The position numbers and the translations under genes are program-made. From Hepsetus odoe (lineage: Eukaryota > Chordata > Actinopteri > Characiformes > Hepsetidae), in the NCBI GenBank assembly GCA_017165825.1, contig CM029379.1, positions 18,535,382-18,599,381 of the forward strand: a stretch of DNA of 64,000 bases, written 5' to 3'. The notes below the pieces were generated by a model. That model was given only the letters and a program-made list of their open reading frames with translations. It was not told the DNA's origin and made no database searches. This document shows, piece after piece, positions 24,900 through 36,374 of the stretch. Numbering within the stretch: the stretch's first letter is position 1; each line of letters opens with the position of its first letter.

Positions 24900-25420
24900 C
24901 TGCGAAATGAATGCAGCGAGGGAAAACTCATTTCATCCTGGAACGCTGCTAAATTAATTGTTATGTAGCCTATAACATTCTTCCCAAACGAAAGATAATT
25001 GGGCCATATTGGCCATACCTCAAGCTGTCATAGCCCAAATACTCTCCCTCTCAGCCAGATGTTTACCTCATGACAACACTCTGTTTCAGTGATTCACACT
25101 TTGCGTGGTTTTTCACTCTCTAATTGCTGGCCCGTGTTGTACAACTGCTGTGATACTTTACAGAAAAGTGATGAGATGCTCAGAAACACCACCTTTGTAA
25201 TTCCATTCAGTGGCCACTAAATATTCATCTGTGGATTGTCGGCAGCCCCCCCTCACTGGTCAATTTATGACCAGATGATCACCGTCGAACAAATACCTCG
25301 TTTGAGTCATCCATTAACGGGAAATATCCAATCAAATGTGCCTCCGCATTCAGAGCTCGACAGTGAATAAAAGTTTCTGATTGCCTTTAAGGAATGGTAG
25401 CTGGCGATTCTGGCAAACTG
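24900..25420. promoter_or_regulatory. Candidate conserved non-coding element (unverified)
   Basis: Repeat-free and balanced in composition, with ATTA/TAAT words ('gctaaattaattg', 'ctctaattgctgg'), CCAAT-like 'atccaatc' and TGA-type half sites. There is no open frame of note. The pattern suggests an enhancer but the evidence is texture only. Confidence 0.25.
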
Positions 25421-26281
25421 CTCACTGATGTCATGTAATACTAATCATCTTATTGACATCTTATTTGACTCATTTTACCTTAGAGTTCCACAATACCTCA
25501 CATTAAGAGCCTATAGCCTAGATTTTTATGATTCTTATTTTTTGTGGTTTATGTATCATAAATCACTTTGGCAATTATCTAGGACTAGGCAGCAGTTTGA
25601 ACACAGTGAATGAGTAAGATATGAACAAATGACAAAATGAACATTTTCTCAGCAGTGAGATCTTAAGAATGAAGTACTGAATAACAACTCATGAATGAAC
25701 ATGATCCTTTATTTGCAGTCCTCAGTGTAAAGTGTTACCAAAGGAATTAAATTAACCTAAACTGACATGACCTGAACTGCAGTCTTGTATGCTGAGAATT
25801 CAGCTCGGTTTTCTAAAATGCATAACTTGGTTTTCTTGGTATAATTTGGCCTTAGCTTATCTGAATGAAGACAGCCGCATATCCCACTTACCAAGAGACA
25901 TACCATAAACACGGGTGGCCAAATGAAAGATCAGTGGGTGCAAATGACTGCAGCGGCACGGAAAAGTACTGCCAGCGACAAAAATCAATAACACAAAGCC
26001 AGTCCAAGGTAAGCATATGTTCCCAAATCTTCTCATCAATATAGTCTCATATAAAATTAATGAATCAACATTTCGCCTAGATCTGCTCCCTCCTCTGAGA
26101 GAAGAATTGGGATTCCGAGGGCACGGGCACCATTCATCAGTTTTAAAGCGGCTCAGAGAATTCTCGGCAAAGATTTTGGGAGAAGCTGACTCCTCCATTC
26201 ATTTCTGTCAAAGACTGTCTGTCTGAAGAAGGGGATGGCAGGGGATCACTGAGCCAAACCCACAATAACAAGCTAATGGAA

Positions 26282-26286
<5 letters not shown>

Positions 26287-26332
<46 letters not shown>

Positions 26333-26347
26333 TGCCTCTCTCTCTCT
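26287..26347. repeat. (CT)n microsatellite
   Basis: About 60 bp of CT repeats with a few G interruptions. The minus-strand reading gives an RE-repeat peptide that is not a gene. Confidence 0.97.
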
Positions 26348-27740
26348 GCCTGCTTATTTCTGAGGCGGCTCACTTTGCAATTCATTATTTCACAAAGTAA
26401 AAGCAGTGTAACCCGTTTGTATACAAGCATCAAATCTATTTAAGGCACGTTCATGCACAGACACACACACAATTAATTAGCAATTAAGCTCTGAATGCTT
26501 TCATTGTTCTTTTGTCACGTACTTGAAGCATGAGTTTGGCTTTGCTCTGTGTGCACGAAAAATATAGAGGCAAAAATAGAAGTTGACACGCAGTTAAAAA
26601 GAATAAATGACTGCTCCTTTGTTATGAAATTTGTTTGGGATTGGAAGTGGCTTTGTGTGGGCTAGCCTGCGTTTCTAACAAATGCATTAGCATTACTTCA
26701 TATCTGGATGTGCTTTTAAATGTATAAAGCTTCAAGGGTTTTTTTGCCATTTGGAATTCACTTCAGCAGGGCATAAGCTAGCACATTTTGCTGTTTGCTT
26801 CATAATTTGATTAGTTGATAAGACTTTTTTTTTTCCCCCAAGCAATCTGCACATCTGTACCATGAACAAAAACCTAACCTTTGTTTCCAACATCTACTGT
26901 TAATGAACAATACAGCCAAAAGCAGAGTGAGTGCAAAAATGACTTCTAACAACAGATTTAAACAGGGACAATTTGAATTAATGTGAACCAGAAAAGCTTT
27001 TCAAAGTTAAAAATTCATTCAAATATCTACAAAATAAAAATGAGGAAAAGAAGAGTAGGTACGAAAGGAAAATGCTTTTTTAATCACAAACTGGACTTTA
27101 AATGACATCACTTGGGTATATAAATGAATGCTTTATTTAAATGACTTTCAGGAGTACATTTTTGATCAATTTAGACGTAAACACTTGCAAAAAGATTTCA
27201 GTTTAAACGGGGGACTTATTGTGTACTTTGATTAACTTGAAAGCCTTGGCTGTAGCGCCGCATTACAGTAAACTGTGTATTACAGACACTCTTGCTATTA
27301 ATTGCTTAGTTGCTTCAAAATAGAGCTGTATTACAGCTACCAAGTGGGTGATTAACAATATGTGAGTTATAAACACAAATTGGTAATCAGTTCCAATGAA
27401 AACAGTTGTTTTTATTTAACAAAAGCAGCCTAAAGGGCTGGAGAAATGTGTGTCCAATTTCTCTGGAAATCATATGTGTATCCAAGTGCTGTAAAAATAA
27501 ATAAATAAATAAATAATAAATTGCCACAGGAATACATAATTGCATAATTACAAAGAACCCTCAAGGCCTTCTAGGCCTTTAAAGAAGGCTTACTGATTCC
27601 TGGAACTAAAAAACTGACCAATTAATTTAATATTATTTTATTCAGTTGATTCATATTTTTCATAGCATGCATGGTCTGCAGTACCATGGTCAGCTCGTTT
27701 CATCTGTGTTTGGCTTTAAACAATATGATCACATTTTTAA

Positions 27741-27814
27741 AATGAAAGTGAAAGTGACCATTCTTGCCATTTCGTGTACACGGCACAACACACAGTGAAC
27801 CACAACAAAATTAC
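27741..27814 (-). mobile_element. SINE family A, 3' fragment
   Basis: About 70 bp matching only the 3' part of the family ('tgaaagtgaaagtga', 'cacagtgaaccacaac' on plus). The body and the tRNA-like head are missing: a 5'-truncated copy in the same orientation as the others. Confidence 0.75.
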
Positions 27815-27921
27815 ACTCACTACACTGCTATTAAAATGAATAAATGTAGCTAGAATTAAGCAGAAAATACAATGTCGATCCTGTTCTACAGTGTTTAGAT
27901 TTTTTTAAGCCGTTAGTAGCT

Positions 27922-28205
27922 TTGGGCATCACAGTGGCGCAGTGGATAGTGCCGTCACCTTACAGCAAGAAGGTCATGGGTTCGATTCCCAGGTGGGGCG
28001 GTCCAGGTTTTTTCTGCATGGAGTTTGCATGTTCTCTCTGTGGATTTCCTCTGGGATCTCCGGTTTCCTTTTTGCCCTGTGATGGACTGGCGACCTGTCC
28101 ATGGTGTTTCCCCTCCTTTCACCCTGTGAGAGCTGGAATGTTCTCCAGCACCCCCCATTCCCCTAATGAGGCTATGAAAATGAGGTGAGTGAATGAGTGA
28201 AAATA
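27922..28205 (+). mobile_element. tRNA-derived SINE (family B), full length
   Basis: The head 'gggcatcacagtggcgcagt' (A box) and 'gggttcgattcccaggtgg' (B box) are tRNA-like. The body has the widespread fish words 'ggagtttgcatgttctc', 'tttcctctggg', 'tgatggactggcgacctgtc' and 'ctccagcacccccc'. The 3' end is a GAATGAGTGA-type repeat. A 6-bp 'tagctt' flanks both sides (about 27916 and 28204), a possible short target-site duplication. The 88-codon frame across it is not a gene. Confidence 0.88.
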
Positions 28206-28650
28206 GCTTAGTATGCTAAAAGTGTTGCAGTACAGGCTTGGTTACATCCAACTAATGCTAAAATGACGCTTGTTTCGAGGAGAAAGACATATCAAGCATT
28301 TCTGAGATCCTGAGAGTGCTGATCCTGATCTTTGGTGCTCAGAAACATGTTGGATCTGCTTATAGTTTTACTGAAGTATTTCCTAAAATCACACTCTCCC
28401 GCCCCCATTGTACCCACCTAAAGCATTAATGAGCAAAATGTGTTTATTTTTGGATTACTAAATAGAGATTGAAGAGAGACTGATAGAACACAACACAAAT
28501 TTGCTAATTATTGGGAACCTTGAGTAAGAGTTGCCTGTGAACTTAAAATCATGATTAAGGCTTATGCAATATGATAAACAAAATAGATTTTTAGGCCATT
28601 TTATGTCTAGATACACTCTGTCTGTTACTTCCTATTTTAAAATAAATTGT
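28206..28650. other. Non-coding DNA, nothing recognised
   Basis: Unique AT-rich sequence between the SINE and the minisatellite. Confidence 0.55.
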
Positions 28651-28920
28651 AGTCAATATGATGTTATTCATTGAATTCATCTTTCATATAATGCAAGTCC
28701 ACTTGATGTCAGTGGTGAATCGACTTTTCGTCAATGTGTCATTCATTGAATCTATTTTGGGTCAATATGGGTCATTATTAAATCGGTTTTGACATTATAT
28801 GATGCCATCTAATTATTTCATTTCATCCACTTTAAAGAACGATAGAATCCATCTTTTAGTCCATTTGATGCCATCGGTTTTTTAATCCAATTAGCTTTGA
28901 TCATTTGATGCCACCAGTGT
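28651..28920. repeat. Degenerate minisatellite, unit about 31-41 bp
   Basis: Successive units share the order 'gtcaAT(t/a)TGatg.CA' then a spacer, then 'gaATCgattTT'. Recognisable unit starts are near 28652, 28698, 28729, 28761, 28799, 28857 and 28900. 'tcattcattgaat'-type words occur twice, 'gatgccat' twice and 'catttgatgcca' twice. The units are too diverged for recent expansion. The array ends in a T/G low-complexity tract. Confidence 0.68.
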
Positions 28921-28961
28921 TTTTTTTTTGTTTTTTTTTGTTTTTTTTTGTTTTTTTTGTT
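28920..28961. repeat. (T8-10 G)n low-complexity tract
   Basis: T runs of 8-10 separated by single G residues, four times. It lies directly at the end of the degenerate minisatellite. Confidence 0.92.
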
Positions 28962-29593
28962 GCTAGAGGCTCCATATGAGAGATGAATTATCCTTGAGCA
29001 ACCCTTCCTCTTTTCTGCTATAAGTGTAAAAATAGACCTTTTCATAAAAATGTGCTTAAAATTCAATAAGAATAAATTGGTTTGGCGATTAGACAAGAGC
29101 TTATATATCTGAATTTAATCAAGACTTCCATTTATTAATGTCTCTGTGCTTGTGCCCCAACAGCCCATGTGTGAAGCTTGCATTTCTTCTTAGTTTCTGG
29201 CTCATTGGAGTCTGTGTTATAAAAACCTTAATAGCAGCTGGAAGAAATAAATGAATGCTTGGCCACTAATTAATTTCTGATTTTGTCTGAGGAGAATGGA
29301 TGTATTAGCCTAATGTTCGTCATTTGCACCAAATGTTGAGAACTGACAGGATGGGTTGTTGAACTGGATGAGATTGATGGTGCGTTGGAGGGGAAGGGGG
29401 GGTGATTAGCTGGGAAAAGCCAGGACCTGGGCATCAGGAGCAAACTTGGCACAACCAGTGGTTTAATGGGTGAACGCTCTGTTGATGGATCATCTGGGAT
29501 GTTCTTCGAGATGGGGGCGGCCAGAGGGATTTGGAAACAATATCCATGCCATGTGCCTCCAGTAATGGTCTTTCACAGTCTTTCTTTGTTTGT

Positions 29594-29628
<35 letters not shown>

Positions 29629-29960
29629 GTCGCTCTCTTTAAGCTGTTCTTCTCTTTCTCCAGCCATTCCAACAGACTCATAATGAGTCCTTGCCGCTGA
29701 TCTGTGAAGGGAAAAAGAAAATGGCCCTATTTAGGCAGAGAAACGGCCAGCCTGATACATCATGTCCATTGTCCCAGCTTTAATTGTGTAAATCAATTTG
29801 TCAGGACGCTTTGCCAATAATGTAATTCCCCTTTTCTCTTCGCTTTTCTCATGCAGTGTGTACACCGGGAGGAGCATGTGAAAGAGTAAAGTTGAATGGT
29901 TGGTAATGTCACTTTGTCTCTCTCTCTCTCTCCCTCTCTCTTGTTCTTTCTCTTTCTTTC
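29594..29960. repeat. Two (CT)n microsatellites
   Basis: CT tracts at 29594-29622 and 29916-29960. The minus-strand frames across them (RERERE-type peptides of 77-90 codons) are low-complexity translation. Confidence 0.95.
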
Positions 29961-30169
29961 TGTTCAATAATCCAATGAAGGTTGCAGTGTTACCAAAAGC
30001 CATGTGAGAACAGCATCAAGAAACAGATGCAATAGTGTCGTCGTTTGAAATAAGGCATGCCAAAGTGCAATTTATGGGATCCAGAATCAATTTTAGGACC
30101 AAAAAAAAAAATAATTCATTACATTATTGGTGGTTAATCTTTTGTATGGAGAGTTATTCTTTGCTTTGT

Positions 30170-30480
30170 CTTATGCGGACACTCCAGTCTCAGTGAGAGA
30201 ACAATATTAGAGGGCCTCTAGGGGCCCGATGGCTCTGTGCTTCATGAGGAACGCACCCGCTGACACGTGTCATGGGCTACGGGGGAAAATTTATTAGCAG
30301 CCTTATCTCCTTAAGAACGTGAACCTGACAGAAATTTGCCTCCATCCAATCAATCACGCGTGTCCTTCACCAGAGGACACTGCGCCCAAATCTGCAGAAC
30401 AGGCCACGTGCATGCTCACTTTGAGCCCCACAGCCTGACAGTGAGCAAGAGAGAGAGAAAGAGAGGGGCCAAGATCATAA
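30170..30480. promoter_or_regulatory. Candidate conserved non-coding element (unverified)
   Basis: A repeat-free, relatively GC-rich island with 'gctgacacgtgtcatgggct' (E-box CACGTG inside a near-palindrome), 'ccatccaatcaatcacg' and 'ggccacgtgcatg' (second CACGTG). Two CACGTG boxes within about 140 bp are visible. Enhancer function is inference. Confidence 0.27.
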
Positions 30481-32639
30481 TCTGTACATGAGGCTTCGGT
30501 TATTTTTAAGCACCACTTCATCTGTGGTTAACAATACCAGGCTCAATAAACCACACAGTCATACAAATGCAATAGAACAACAGGCTTAAGGGCAGGAACA
30601 CATAAGCTGGTCTCTGTTTCTGTTCAGTCAGCGCCTGTACCATATAGATGGCAAAGAATAAGCTTGGTGAAATCCAGGAAACAGGAAGTTGCTTAAGCAG
30701 ATGGGGTTAGGGGAGTATGAGTGATTGCATTGGGGAGGAGAGAGTTCATTAAGCAGCCTGGGTTAAAGCTGATGAACTGCCTTGACTCTGTAGTGATGTG
30801 CTGCATTGTAAACAAGAAAAGGTGGCATTAAAAGCTCATGCTTTTGATAGTAAGGAGAATATTTTTGAAAACATGGGGTAAAAAGGCACTGAGGATATTC
30901 CATTGCAAATAGCATTTCCTTTTTAGCGTGGTAGTGTTCTGTTGGTGGCTATTTGGTCAATCAATATATGTAGTTTAATGGTTTTCTTTGTGCTTCTTTG
31001 TACTTTACATGCCTAAAAAACTGCCTGTGTGTGTGTGTTAATTATTTCTGTCTGAGAGATCAGACAGTACTGTAATTACAATACAAAGACAAGTATCACA
31101 GATATGTACTTTTCTTTTGCAATTCTCAGCTTAAATAGAGTAACAGGTTTGCTTACATTTTGAGCTGCTGTACAAAAGGCAAAAGAAACAAACATCTGCC
31201 ATTAACCAAAGCCTGCCAATGATCTAGGACACTACTGATTGTATTGTATATGTACAGGATTTTGGATCACAGAGGATGGCATCTCTGTGGAAGAGCCACT
31301 TTGGGGTGTTCCTCACCAGGAACCGAGCTGAACCGCAAAATGTCTTTTTTCATTGTGAATGAAGTGGACTGTACCCGTGCCTGAACTGGGCCTGCAATCG
31401 GGCACCAATACCCTCTGATCAGAATAAAGAAATAGTTCGGCCTTTTGAAATTTTTTTTATTTGGACAAGCCCCAATGCAAGCTCAGTAAATATTATCTCA
31501 GCACATGAATAACAATAGCCTCCATGATGCGCACTGTGTGAAAAAGAAAACAACCATTTATTTGGGAAAAGCTCAATTTGTAATCCCTCTCTTGCCAACG
31601 TCTGGTCTCTCATCATGCTCAGAAGATTTGTCGTGTGCCGTGATCAGTACAAGTTTGTACATGTGTAATCTGGCATTGCCTAATTAGGCTTTTGCAACAG
31701 ACAAAATGTCATTCTAAAGAACTGAAAGTTTTCATCTGCCATCCGTAACTATGCCATAGCAGTCCAATATAATATGAAGTGGGAGGCATTTTGCTATTCT
31801 TCACGTTGTATTTCTACATCAGAGCTGTTGCTGCTGTTCTGTCTGATTTTGTTTCCAACGCTTGGTTTTTGACAAAGATAAATTTAAATTCGGTGACATT
31901 ATTTTGGTATAACCGAGCCCTGGAGCTTATTCTTTGTGCATGTGACGATGCTCCTGAATGAGCAGTTGGCTTTGAGCACTGTCTCCTTATGGTGTGACTT
32001 CTTCTAGGTGAGGTTGTAAAAATGCAGAGACCATGATGCGCGTTGTGGATGTCATACAGACTGACCAGTATAATAATGCATTCTTACTGGGCAGATGGAT
32101 GAAACATGCTTCATTATTCTAGAATTAAACTGAGGAAAAAATTGCTTTCCTTCGTTCAGTTACTCGCAAGCATTTTATGTTATTTCACATTAATTGTGTG
32201 ATATAAAAAATATCAGGCGTCTTTGAGGAAAATAAATGAATAAGGGGTCAATAAGGAGCGTTAAGAGGTAAATTCATTTATTAATTAGTATGATAATGTT
32301 AATGAGATGTGAACTGTAAATGAAAAATATAAGAAATGGATTTAAAAAGCTTTTTGATTTGGAAGCAAGCACTATTTCACTCACAAAACCACAAATATTT
32401 TAAAGTACAAAAGAATACAGTAAATAGCAGTTTTGTTTATTTAAATATATTATTTAACCTTACCTCAGGGAATCCCTGGTATATTTCTTTATTTATTTAT
32501 TTATTTATTGTTCATTTTAAATACTTGCTTTAGTTAATCAGTGTCATTAAACTAAAGGTGTGCTGTCGAATGAAGTGTATAGTTTATGTTGTGATGCTCC
32601 GAGCAGGAAAAATCTTCAACTAAACGTCTGTTCTTGGAT

Positions 32640-32895
32640 CAGACTAGATTGTTCAGGTCATCCTGTGGATGTCCTGTAGGTTGAGACTTGTGCCATGCCA
32701 ACATGCTATTTAAACCGTTCCTCTTTGGCTCAGGGTGCATCCAGCTGAAAGAATCTGCCGCTATAAGAGTACACTTTTGCCATTAAGTGATCTGCTATAT
32801 TAACCATGTTTTGGTAGATAATATTTCGGAACCCAGTGTTTCCCAGCAGAGCATTGCCTAAAGTATCCTATTACATCAACAGACATGCATCCACT
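32640..32895 (-). pseudogene. Tc1-like transposon fossil (internal fragment, antisense)
   Basis: The same Tc1-like family as 1915 and 61428. The plus strand shows 'agctgaaagaatctgccgct', 'ccatgttttggtagataat' and 'acccagtgtttcccagcaga' followed by 'gcattgcctaaagtatcc', the antisense order of the transposase gene. No terminal repeats or open frame remain. It is heavily diverged. Confidence 0.62.
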
Positions 32896-33343
32896 TGCCA
32901 TCTGTTTACAAAGTAACACACATCTACTTGTTCACATGAAGTAAGCATGATTTTTCAGACTTTTATACATGAATCTTATTCATTTACAAAGTACATGGAT
33001 TTTTCAGTTCCCAGAAACGAATGGGCTTTTTCTTAAGGCCTAAAATCCCCTGAAGGTTTCCCTCTGAACCTTATAGCCACCCATGCAGTGGTTCATGCTA
33101 ACTGTAAGGATATAGTTAAAAAGCCCTTCTAGTTTCAAAGTTCTTTAGCATGACGACGCTATTTGACTAGCTTTAATAGCACGTCATGTTGATGAAAAGC
33201 CGCTGTCATCTTTTTAACATGCCGATGATAGCAGCTCTACCTGTTCATTACCAGAACCTTGAAGAAGACTGCTGACAGACCCAAACACCCTCTGAGACTC
33301 TACATCAATTTCTGCAGCATGCGCACACACACGCGCACACACA

Positions 33344-33413
<70 letters not shown>

Positions 33414-34336
33414 TGTGCATGCTCCAGCATTTCTTCTGCCATCTCATTTTCACCACCTTGTTTTCAACTTGGTCTCTGCCCTTGTTAATTCACACTCAAT
33501 TTGATTAGCCCCTCTTGATCTTTACCTTTGCCCTGAACTCTCCCGTTGGCATTAGAAGGCTAAAGGCTTCCTGTCCAGTGTTAACTCTGGCAGTCATACC
33601 TGTCTTCTCTTTATAAGAGCATAGACCCTGTTAGCGCCGTTAACTTCAGTATCTGCAGCCCCACCTGCTTAATTTTGAGGGTGACCTCGATTTCCTTATT
33701 GCTTACAATGGCAGCTCCCAGGACCCTTCTGCTTCTCCTCCTTGCATGAGAGAGACACTGTAATAAGCAGTTTTGGGACTAGCACTCATCTATAGACATC
33801 TTGTCTGTAACTGACTATGCACCAAGTTTTATCTGGAGATTTGAGGCTTTAACGCTCTGTTGGGCAACCAGGTTCCACTTGGTCACTGTTTGTCTATAGC
33901 TTCAGGCTATTTCCAGGTCCTGGAGGGCAAAAACACTGCCAGTTTACAGACATTCAGCTCAGTAAGGCTTGGTAATGAGTTGAAACGTGTTCAGTGACTC
34001 AACCAAGGTGAGTCTACAGCTCTAAGTTTGCTGCTTCATTAATGAAATACCGAAGATACCACCTTATAAACCGGACACCTGTATCTCACTTTTGCCTTAA
34101 TTAATGATCATTTATGAAGCTCTCTAGGTGCTATTAGGAGCTATAAAACTCTAGGTGCTGTTAATTAATACTATTTTAAGGTATTTTTTTGTTTTAATGG
34201 ATAGGTGTTTCATACATGGTCAGAAATCACATAAGTAAGTCTGTTTGAGATGTCTGAACTGAGAAGTGTAAAAATTGCATTAGGTTTCTGTAATTGACTT
34301 CCTGTTAACCAGACAACCCACATAGCTCCAGCACTA
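32896..34336. other. Non-coding DNA with a long (CA)n tract
   Basis: Nothing is recognised except the microsatellite at 33321-33408. Confidence 0.55.
33321..33408. repeat. (CA)n microsatellite with CG interruptions
   Basis: About 88 bp of alternating purine-pyrimidine sequence, with CGCG steps in the first 35 bp. It is one of the longest dinucleotide tracts in the window and potentially Z-DNA forming. Confidence 0.97.
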
Positions 34337-34637
34337 AACTAATGAAGTGAAAGTGAAGTGAAAGTGACAACCCTTGTCATTGCGAGGTCACAGCACTGCA
34401 CACCATGAACCACAACGAAATTGGACCTCTGCTTTTAACCCATGCACACAAACACCGTGCAGCAGTGGGCAGCTATTGAAAGCTCCCGGGGAGCAGTGAC
34501 GGGGACGGTACCTTGCTCAGGGGTACCTCAGGGCAACCTACTTTTGAGGGAATCGAACCCACAATCTTCCATTGCGGGGCCAACTCCCTAACCACTAGGC
34601 CACCGCTGCCCCTTTTTTTTTTTTTTAACTAATGAAG
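34337..34637 (-). mobile_element. SINE family A, full length with target-site duplication
   Basis: The element is 34348-34612 (minus). Perfect 11-bp direct repeats 'aactaatgaag' flank it at 34337-34347 and 34627-34637. The head 'ggggcagcggtggcctagtg' and B-box 'gtgggttcgattccc' are intact, the body is well preserved, and the 3' end has two 'cactt' type repeats. Oddly, 14 T (A on the sense strand) lie between the head and the target duplication at 34613-34626, on the 5' side rather than at the 3' tail. Confidence 0.92.
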
Positions 34638-35887
34638 AAACTTCAAAAAAACCAAACATGTCTTGGCTGGTTAACTACATTAAGTAGGAATAATGTATAT
34701 TAACAATATCTCAATAAACGATTCCCACAGTTAAGTTAAAGTACTGAATTGTTACAAAGAAACCATGGATAAGATAAGCAAAGTCACTCTATAATTGTAA
34801 TAATTGTAGGGTATGAAATATTTGATTCTTTATTCAACATGTTACCACTCTGATGTCTGACCAACACTTTCCCTCCTCTGTCCATGGCTGAAGGTCTTTT
34901 AGGCATGGTCTGACCCTGCATGCAGGTCTGACCCCCCATGCAGGCATCGTTGCTCTCTGCTCCAGGTGTGTGTCATGAGTGTCTGTTCATAGTGTGTGTA
35001 TACATGTCAACATATTGACTTAAACACTAGACTATTGTTTTAAAGTGAAAACTCTACAAACCTACAGTATTGCAGTCTGATCCTTCAAGTGGAGATGTTT
35101 AGTGGGTTAGGGTGTCCAGCAGAGTAGCAGAAATTCTGTGGCTCTTATGCCATTGGCCTGGATGCAAATTTCTCTGAAGAAAAAAAAAAAAATGCAGGAG
35201 GAACTCTGCACTCTCCTGTCAGTGGAACATTCACTTCAGTGCGTTTATGAAGTTATTCATCTATGCAACTCCCTTGCTTCCTTGCCCTTTCCTTATCCGC
35301 TGCCTTTTTTCTTCTGGTTAGACACCAGTGTAGCAATATAACACACCCTCTGAATTTTGCTGCACTGTCCCTGCCCCACTTACACACAGGGCGCCAAAAC
35401 AATCACACATTTCCTTTGCCAACAAAAGCCTGTTCCTTTGCCATTAGTTAAGTTAAAGCTGTGCACAAAACGCACTGGGGGCTCTTCTTTGTTCTCCACT
35501 GGTTTCACACACACTTGCACACAGTGCCTGAAACTATAGCAGCCCCCACACTTCCTTTTACTAAGAAGTTGTCCTTTTAAATATAGAAGAGGCCCATTCC
35601 CATACATTTCTAATGAGGGTGTTTAAGTTGTTTCTCAACAAGCTGATGTCATGTACTTTTGCAGGCCAATAAAAGGTAGAATGTAGTGAAACACTGGGAA
35701 TACAAAAACAAGATCAGGGAACAGTCAAAGCCTGAGAAAAACATGACTGTTCAAGCTGATGAATATAAAAATGGACATATTGGGGGAAAGAAAAATCAGC
35801 CTGCTAAGATTACTTTAGGCATTTTGTAACAAAATAGACAAAATTAACCTTAGACTAATTCAAGAGAATAAGCTGGAACTTGCTGGT

Positions 35888-35929
<42 letters not shown>

Positions 35930-36114
35930 TCTAATAGTAATAACATTTGATCATTGATTAGGTATAGATTAAAACTTGTATGCCTAATATGTAGCATTCA
36001 GGTGTATCTGTGGGTTAGGAAAAACAGATGATAAAATTCAAGCAACTTAATCAAAAACTAAGAAGCAGTAATGCTGAGAAGCTCCATCTCATCATTAGAA
36101 AATTCAGAGATATT
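34638..36114. other. Non-coding DNA with an (AAT)n tract
   Basis: (AAT)14 lies at 35889-35930. A small tandem word 'ggtctgaccc...catgcagg' occurs twice near 34908-34945. No exon is recognised. Frames of 60-75 codons near 35260-35610 overlap on both strands and resemble nothing. Confidence 0.55.
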
Positions 36115-36374
36115 GAAAGTGAAAGTGACAACCCTTGTCATTGCGAGGTCACAGCACAGCAGACAGTGAACCACAATGAAATTGGACCTCTGCATTTTAC
36201 CCATGCACACTCAAACACCGTGCAGCAGTGGGCAGCTATTGAAAGCGCCCGGGGAGCAGTGACGGGGACGGCACCTTGCTCAAGGGTACCTCAGGGCAAC
36301 CTATTGGGAAGGGGTTCGAACCCCTGATCCTCCGATCATGCGGCTAACGCCCTAACCGCTAGGTCACCGGTGCC
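36115..36374 (-). mobile_element. SINE family A, full length, with a divergent tRNA-like head
   Basis: The body is almost identical to the copy at 34348-34612, for example 'ggcagctattgaaagcgccc' and 'gagcagtgacggggacgg' on plus. The minus-strand head 'ggcaccggtgacctagcggt' plus 'aggggttcgaacccct' differs clearly from the other copies and forms a perfect T-arm-like stem. No clear target-site duplication was found. Confidence 0.9.

Larger units (their letters stand above)
21913..27740. other. Long non-coding stretch, possible regulatory DNA
   Basis: No exon or transposon is recognised. A (CT)n tract is at 26287-26347, TTTA repeats near 23681-23697 and an (AAAT)n tract at 27496-27526. A candidate conserved block is at 24900-25420. 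The 113-codon minus frame at 25857-26198 has no recognisable domain. Confidence 0.55.
28962..32639. other. Non-coding stretch, possible regulatory DNA
   Basis: (CT)n tracts at 29594-29622 and 29916-29960, and TTTA repeats near 32488-32511. A candidate conserved block lies at 30170-30480. No exon or transposon is recognised. Confidence 0.55.

Noticed and set aside
25857..26198. 113-codon minus-strand frame, considered as an exon
   Set aside because: No recognisable domain, no similarity I can recall, and overlapping frames on the other strand.
29434..30003. RERERE-rich frames on minus, which could suggest an RS/RE splicing-type protein
   Set aside because: They are translations of (CT)n microsatellites; the flanks carry no gene signal.
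33321..33408. CRISPR-like or satellite array
   Set aside because: It is a plain dinucleotide microsatellite; no spacers, and the genome is eukaryotic.
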